Origin: Dryocola clanedunensis
GTDB taxonomy: Bacteria; Pseudomonadota; Gammaproteobacteria; Enterobacterales; Enterobacteriaceae
DNA length: 64,000 nt
Reading direction: 5' to 3' (one strand)
NCBI RefSeq assembly: GCF_025215155.1
Contig: NZ_JALHAM010000118.1
The notes under the pieces are model-generated. The model was not told where the DNA came from. It made no database searches and saw only the letters and a list, made by a program, of their open reading frames with translations. Position 1 is the stretch's first letter. Every line of letters begins with the position of its first letter. Positions 60,088 to 64,000 of this stretch are shown here, piece after piece. The position numbers were made by a program, and so were the translations under genes.

Positions 60088-60495
60088 TTATGGCTCCATC
60101 ATCTTGCCGATAAGCTGCGCAAACTGCTCGCGCTCTGCGGGGCTCAACCTCGCCAAAAAATTCTCATCCACCTCATTGCCTGACGGCAGCGCGGCGTCAA
60201 GTAGTGCCTTGCCTTCAGTGGTCAGGTAGACAAGACGCTGGCGTTTATCCGCCGGGTCGTGCATCCGCTTCACCAGCCCGCGACTTTCCATCCGGCTTAG
60301 CATCTCGGCAAGCGTGGCTTTCGTGCTGGCCGCCGCCTCTGACAGCGTAGCCTGTTCGATGCCTGGCTGTTCTGCTATCGCCCGCAGGGCCGCATACTGC
60401 GGCTTAGTCAGAGCGGGGAGCCTGAGCTGCCAGTGGGCCGTATGCTGCTGAAAAAGCTTGCGTAACAGGTGAAACGGCTCGTCTCGTAGCGCCAT
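60088..60495 (-). CDS. MarR-family regulator of the decarboxylase genes (putative)
   Basis: MarR/SlyA-type winged-helix protein of 135 aa. The recognition region lies at about residues 45-75 (ATLSEAAASTKATLAEMLSRMESRGLVKR) and the wing at DPADKRQRLVYLT. It is divergent from a UbiD-type decarboxylase operon, the arrangement known for phenolic-acid decarboxylase regulators between rpoS and mutS in several enterobacteria. Its ligand is probably a phenolic acid, by inference. Confidence 0.85.
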   Translation of the reverse strand: MALRDEPFHLLRKLFQQHTAHWQLRLPALTKPQYAALRAIAEQPGIEQATLSEAAASTKATLAEMLSRMESRGLVKRMHDPADKRQRLVYLTTEGKALLDAALPSGNEVDENFLARLSPAEREQFAQLIGKMMEP

Positions 60496-60634
60496 ATGAA
60501 CTCCGGAAAAAGTATTTCAGCCTATCATAACGGTTAATTTTTTATTTCTAATGGCAGAGTTTTAAGCCTTGCGTGCTAAATGACCCCCAGGGGGCTTTCC
60601 GTAATGCCATGAGAGGCGTAAATTTTATGAGTTC

Positions 60635-60648
60635 GTTCGTATGCGAAC
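60635..60648. promoter_or_regulatory. Candidate MarR operator
   Basis: GTTCG-TATG-CGAAC dyad in the 214-bp gap between the divergent marR-type and decarboxylase genes, 62 bp before the decarboxylase start. Confidence 0.4.
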
Positions 60649-60709
60649 AATTGTGTGGCCAGGCTGATTAGGCCACCGGGCACAAGGTTTTTCATAAGGA
60701 GTATGAATC

Positions 60710-62137
60710 ATGCCATTTGATGATTTACGGGGCTTTTTGCAGGCGCTGGACGAGCAGGGACAGCTGCTGAAAATCAGTGAAGAAGTCAATGCCGAACCGG
60801 ATTTGGGTGCGGCAGCTAACGCGACGGGCAGAATAGGTGAGGGTGCCCCCGCGCTATGGTTTGACAATATCCGCGGTTTTACCGATGCGCGAGTGGTCAT
60901 GAACACCATCGGTTCCTGGCAGAACCATGCCATTTCTCTGGGCCTGCCACCCAATACGCCAGTTAAAAAGCAAATCGATGAATTTATCCGCCGCTGGGAT
61001 CATTTCCCCGTAGCCCCGGAACGTTGCGCCAGTCCCCCTTGGGCAGCCCACTCCGTAGAGGGGGATGACATTAATATCTTCGATATTTTGCCGCTGTTTC
61101 GTCTGAACGACGGTGACGGCGGCTTCTATCTGGATAAAGCCTGCGTGGTTTCACGCGACCCTACCGATCCCGATCATTTCGGTAAGCAAAATGTTGGCAT
61201 TTACCGCATGGAGGTCAAAGGGAAGCGCAAGCTTGGGCTTCAGCCCGTGCCGATGCACGATATTGCTCTGCATCTGCATAAGGCGGAGGAGCGGGGGCAG
61301 GATCTGCCCATTGCGATAACTCTTGGCAACGATCCCATCATTACGCTGATGGGCGCGACGCCGCTGAAATACGATCAATCCGAATACGAAATGGCAGGGG
61401 CATTGCGCGAAAGCCCTTACCCAATCGCTACCGCGCCGCTAACGGGTTTTGATGTGCCGTGGGGGTCAGAGGTGATCCTTGAAGGGGTGATTGAAGCGCG
61501 TAAGCGTGAAATCGAAGGGCCTTTCGGTGAATTCACCGGCCACTATTCCGGCGGTCGTAATATGACAGTCGTGCGCATTGATAAAGTGTCTTATCGCACG
61601 AAACCCATTTTTGAATCGCTTTACCTTGGGATGCCCTGGACCGAGATTGATTATTTGATGGGTCCTGCAACCTGCGTGCCTCTTTATCAGCAGCTAAAGG
61701 CAGAATTCCCCGAGGTGCAGGCCGTTAACGCCATGTACACCCACGGTCTGCTGGCCATCATTTCCACCAAAAAGCGTTACGGTGGTTTTGCCCGGGCGGT
61801 TGGTCTGCGGGCGATGACCACGCCCCACGGTCTGGGCTACGTGAAGATGGTGATCATGGTTGATGAGGATGTGGATCCGTTTAACCTGCCGCAGGTTATG
61901 TGGGCACTGTCGTCGAAAGTGAATCCGGCGGGGGATCTGGTGCAGCTACCGAATATGTCCGTGCTGGAGCTTGATCCAGGCTCCAGCCCGGCGGGGATCA
62001 CGGACAAGTTGATCATTGATGCCACCACGCCGGTGGCACCGGATAACCGGGGCCACTATAGCCAGCCGGTATGCGATTTACCGGAAACGAAAGCCTGGGC
62101 GGAAAAGTTAACCGCTATGTTGGCCAGTCGTAAATAA
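60710..62137 (+). CDS. Non-oxidative hydroxyarylic acid decarboxylase, subunit C (UbiD family)
   Basis: UbiD-family, prenyl-FMN-dependent decarboxylase of 475 aa, of the type that decarboxylates 4-hydroxybenzoate, vanillate or related acids (BsdC/VdcC/ShdC/KpdC group). Conserved catalytic Glu residues are visible in EIEGPFGEFTGHYSG (about 277 and 282); FGKQNVGIYRMEVKG carries an Arg of the same site. AAGGAG precedes the ATG. The small D subunit follows 10 bp later. The UbiX-like subunit B, which makes prenyl-FMN and often comes first in this operon, is absent here. Confidence 0.9.
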   Translation: MPFDDLRGFLQALDEQGQLLKISEEVNAEPDLGAAANATGRIGEGAPALWFDNIRGFTDARVVMNTIGSWQNHAISLGLPPNTPVKKQIDEFIRRWDHFPVAPERCASPPWAAHSVEGDDINIFDILPLFRLNDGDGGFYLDKACVVSRDPTDPDHFGKQNVGIYRMEVKGKRKLGLQPVPMHDIALHLHKAEERGQDLPIAITLGNDPIITLMGATPLKYDQSEYEMAGALRESPYPIATAPLTGFDVPWGSEVILEGVIEARKREIEGPFGEFTGHYSGGRNMTVVRIDKVSYRTKPIFESLYLGMPWTEIDYLMGPATCVPLYQQLKAEFPEVQAVNAMYTHGLLAIISTKKRYGGFARAVGLRAMTTPHGLGYVKMVIMVDEDVDPFNLPQVMWALSSKVNPAGDLVQLPNMSVLELDPGSSPAGITDKLIIDATTPVAPDNRGHYSQPVCDLPETKAWAEKLTAMLASRK

Positions 62138-62147
62138 GGAGAAACAG

Positions 62148-62384
62148 ATGATTTGTCCACGTTGTGCCGATGAAGATATTGAAGTGATGGCGACGTCACC
62201 GGTGAAAGATGTCTGGACGGTGTTTCAGTGCCAGCACTGCCTGTACACCTGGCGTGATACGGAACCGCTACGCCGTACCAGCCGTGAGCACTATCCTGAA
62301 GCGTTCAGGATGACGCAGAAAGATATCGATGACGCGCCGATGGTGCCGAGCATCCCGCCGTTACTGCCGGCTGACAAGCGTTAA
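62148..62384 (+). CDS. Non-oxidative hydroxyarylic acid decarboxylase, subunit D
   Basis: Small zinc-ribbon-like protein of 78 aa with two CxxC pairs (MICPRCADEDIEVM and FQCQHCLYTWR), matching BsdD/VdcD/ShdD. Its role is not well defined; it is found with subunit C and may help the decarboxylase. It begins behind AAGGAGAAAC. Confidence 0.9.
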   Translation: MICPRCADEDIEVMATSPVKDVWTVFQCQHCLYTWRDTEPLRRTSREHYPEAFRMTQKDIDDAPMVPSIPPLLPADKR

Positions 62385-62399
62385 GCCAGCTGTTTACAG

Positions 62400-62430
62400 T
62401 GCCCGCCAGTGATGACTTTGGCGGGCATTG
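62400..62430. terminator. Hairpin between the decarboxylase operon and mutS
   Basis: Perfect 9-bp stem TGCCCGCCA/TGGCGGGCA with a 10-nt loop between convergent genes. Confidence 0.7.
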
Positions 62431-62432
62431 CC

Positions 62433-64000
62433 CTACACCAGACTCTTCAGCCGATAAATCCACTCCAGCGCCTGGCGCGGCGACAGAGAATCAGGATCGA
62501 GTGCTTCCAGCGCTTCTACCGCAGGCGACGTCTCCTCCGCGACTGACAGCAACGACATCTGTGTACCATCTACCTGGGTCGCCGCAGTGTTGCCGGACAC
62601 CGTTTCCAGTTCGCGCAGTTTCTGACGCGCGCGTTTAATCACATCTTTCGGTACGCCCGCCAGCGCCGCCACGGCCAGGCCGTAGCTTTTACTTGCCGCG
62701 CCGTCCTGTACGCTGTGCATGAAGGCGATGGTGTCGCCGTGCTCCAGCGCATCCAGATGGACGTTAGCCACGCCCTCCATTTTTTCCGGCAGGGTGGTCA
62801 GTTCAAAATAGTGCGTGGCGAACAGCGTCAGCGCCTTGATGCGGTTTGCCAGGCTTTCGGCACACGCCCAGGCGAGCGACAGGCCGTCGTAGGTTGACGT
62901 ACCGCGGCCAATTTCATCCATTAACACCAGGCTGTGCTCGGTGGCGTTATGCAGAATATTTGCCGTTTCGGTCATCTCTACCATGAAGGTGGAGCGCCCG
63001 GAAGCCAGGTCGTCCGCTGCGCCCACGCGGGTAAAGATACGGTCGATTGGGCCGATTTCGGCCTGCTGCGCGGGAACAAAGCTGCCGATGTAGGCAAGCA
63101 GCACGATCAGCGCTGACTGGCGCATATAGGTACTTTTACCGCCCATGTTCGGGCCAGTAATGATCAGCATGCGGCGCTGGGGTGAGAGGCTCAGGGGATT
63201 AGCGATAAACGGCTCACTCAGCACTTTCTCGACCACCGGGTGACGACCGCCAACCACTTTGATCCCTGGCTTGTCGGTCAGCTGTGGGCAGCTGTAGTTA
63301 AGGGTGTAGGCACGTTCGGCCAGATTCGCCAGCACATCCAGTTCCGCCAGCGCAGTCGCGCTTTGCTGCAGGGCTTCCAGATGGGGCAGCAGCATATCAA
63401 ACAGCCGATCGTAGAGCTGTTTCTCAAGCGCCAGCGCCTTGCCCTTCGAGGTCAGCACCTTGTCCTCGTACTCTTTCAGCTCGGGAATGATGTAGCGTTC
63501 CGCGTTTTTCAGCGTCTGGCGGCGGACATAGTGGATCGGCGCGTGGTGGCTTTGCCCACGGCTTATCTGGATGAAGTAGCCGTGCACGGCGTTGTAGCCG
63601 ACTTTAAGCGTATCCAGGCCCAGCCTTTCACGCTCGCGAATTTCCAGCTTATCGAGATAATCCGTCGCGCCGTCTGCCAGTGCACGCCATTCATCCAGCT
63701 CTTCGTTATAGCCCGGCGCGATGACACCACCGTCCCGAACCAGCACTGGCGGGGATTCCACCACCGCGCGCTCCAGCAATTCGCGAAGGTCAGTAAACTC
63801 GCCCATATTTTCGCGCAAAGTCTGCACGTAATCTGTTGGCACGTCCGCCAGCATTTCACGCAGCTCCGGAAGCTGCTGGAAGGCGTAACGCATGCGGGCT
63901 AAATCGCGTGGACGGGCGGTACGTAGAGCCAGACGCGCGAGAATACGCTCAAGGTCGCCAACCTGACGCAGCACCGGCTGGATCTCCGCCATGCGGTCCT
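62433..64000 (-). CDS. mutS: DNA mismatch repair protein MutS (partial)
   Basis: ATPase that recognises mismatches and recruits MutL. Only the C-terminal ~521 residues are in the window; the frame stays open through the right edge, and by comparison with 853 aa in E. coli about 330 N-terminal residues lie beyond it. Present are the lever/clamp region and the ATPase: Walker A TGPNMGGKSTYMRQ, Walker B LVLMDEIGRGTSTYDGLSLAWA, and the C-terminal helix-turn-helix. The C-terminus DSLSPRQALEWIYRLKSLV is the usual MutS end. Confidence 0.96.
   Translation of the reverse strand, partial: DRMAEIQPVLRQVGDLERILARLALRTARPRDLARMRYAFQQLPELREMLADVPTDYVQTLRENMGEFTDLRELLERAVVESPPVLVRDGGVIAPGYNEELDEWRALADGATDYLDKLEIRERERLGLDTLKVGYNAVHGYFIQISRGQSHHAPIHYVRRQTLKNAERYIIPELKEYEDKVLTSKGKALALEKQLYDRLFDMLLPHLEALQQSATALAELDVLANLAERAYTLNYSCPQLTDKPGIKVVGGRHPVVEKVLSEPFIANPLSLSPQRRMLIITGPNMGGKSTYMRQSALIVLLAYIGSFVPAQQAEIGPIDRIFTRVGAADDLASGRSTFMVEMTETANILHNATEHSLVLMDEIGRGTSTYDGLSLAWACAESLANRIKALTLFATHYFELTTLPEKMEGVANVHLDALEHGDTIAFMHSVQDGAASKSYGLAVAALAGVPKDVIKRARQKLRELETVSGNTAATQVDGTQMSLLSVAEETSPAVEALEALDPDSLSPRQALEWIYRLKSLV

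Noticed and set aside
60609..60671. 20-codon frame (MRGVNFMSSFVCEQLCGQAD) before the decarboxylase gene
   Set aside because: Very short, weak ribosome-binding site, overlaps the candidate operator; no support for translation.

Overview
The window is a contiguous piece of an Enterobacterales chromosome. Gene content, gene order and protein lengths match the Escherichia/Enterobacter group: mltA-tcdA-csdEA-ygdI-gcvB/gcvA-ygdD-rlmM-xni, sdaCB, ppnN, queF/syd, csrB, yqcC-truC-yqcA, gudPXD, barA/rlmD-relA-mazG-pyrG-eno, queE/queD, cysJIH, iap, cysDNC, ygbE-ftsB-ispDF-truD-surE-pcm-nlpD-rpoS, mutS. The sequence is not E. coli itself: REP variants, several intergenic regions and several insertions differ. 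Enterobacter or a close relative is the best guess; the genus cannot be fixed from the sequence alone.

Layout. 0-8 kb: cell-wall lytic enzyme, tRNA ct6A-forming trio (TcdA, CsdE, CsdA), the GcvA/GcvB regulatory pair, rRNA methylase, flap nuclease. 8-11.6 kb: accessory metabolism (a fold-type I aminotransferase, divergent kdgT and kduI with KdgR-like operators). 11.6-14.5 kb: serine uptake and deamination (sdaC, sdaB) with an unusually structured spacer. 15-20 kb: ppnN, queF, syd, the CsrB sponge RNA with upstream UvrY-type sites, yqcC-truC-yqcA. 20.4-25.8 kb: glucarate operon gudP-gudX-gudD-garK. 25.8-27.3 kb: a RamA-like AraC activator, a small unrecognised protein and a divergent RamR-like TetR repressor with an apparent RamR-type operator. 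27.3-38 kb: barA, rlmD, relA, mazG, pyrG, eno. 38-42.4 kb: adhP and an RpiR-regulated PTS/nanE amino-sugar operon. 42.4-53.2 kb: queE/queD and the two sulfate-assimilation operons cysJIH and cysDNC, separated by iap and a decayed toxin-antitoxin unit. 53.3-60 kb: ygbE, ftsB, isoprenoid genes, truD, surE, pcm, nlpD, rpoS. 60-64 kb: MarR-type regulator, a UbiD-type hydroxyarylic acid decarboxylase with its small D subunit, and the 3' part of mutS.

Working links. BarA (27-30 kb) is the sensor whose partner UvrY is expected to act on the sites in front of csrB (18 kb), so one window holds the input and the output of the Csr circuit. CysJIH and CysDNC together take sulfate to sulfide. QueD, QueE and QueF are three steps of queuosine precursor synthesis. 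TcdA/CsdE/CsdA form one tRNA modification unit. RelA and RpoS are two arms of the starvation response.

The most noteworthy non-routine items are: the RamR/RamA-like module with an extra first gene; an orphan HigA-type antitoxin beside a frameshifted, shortened toxin at the cysH-iap junction; a five-hairpin spacer between sdaC and sdaB; a near-consensus promoter whose -10 box lies in the loop of a terminator-like hairpin after mltA; a nested inverted repeat in front of gudP; and repeat elements that supply stop codons to xni and tcdA.
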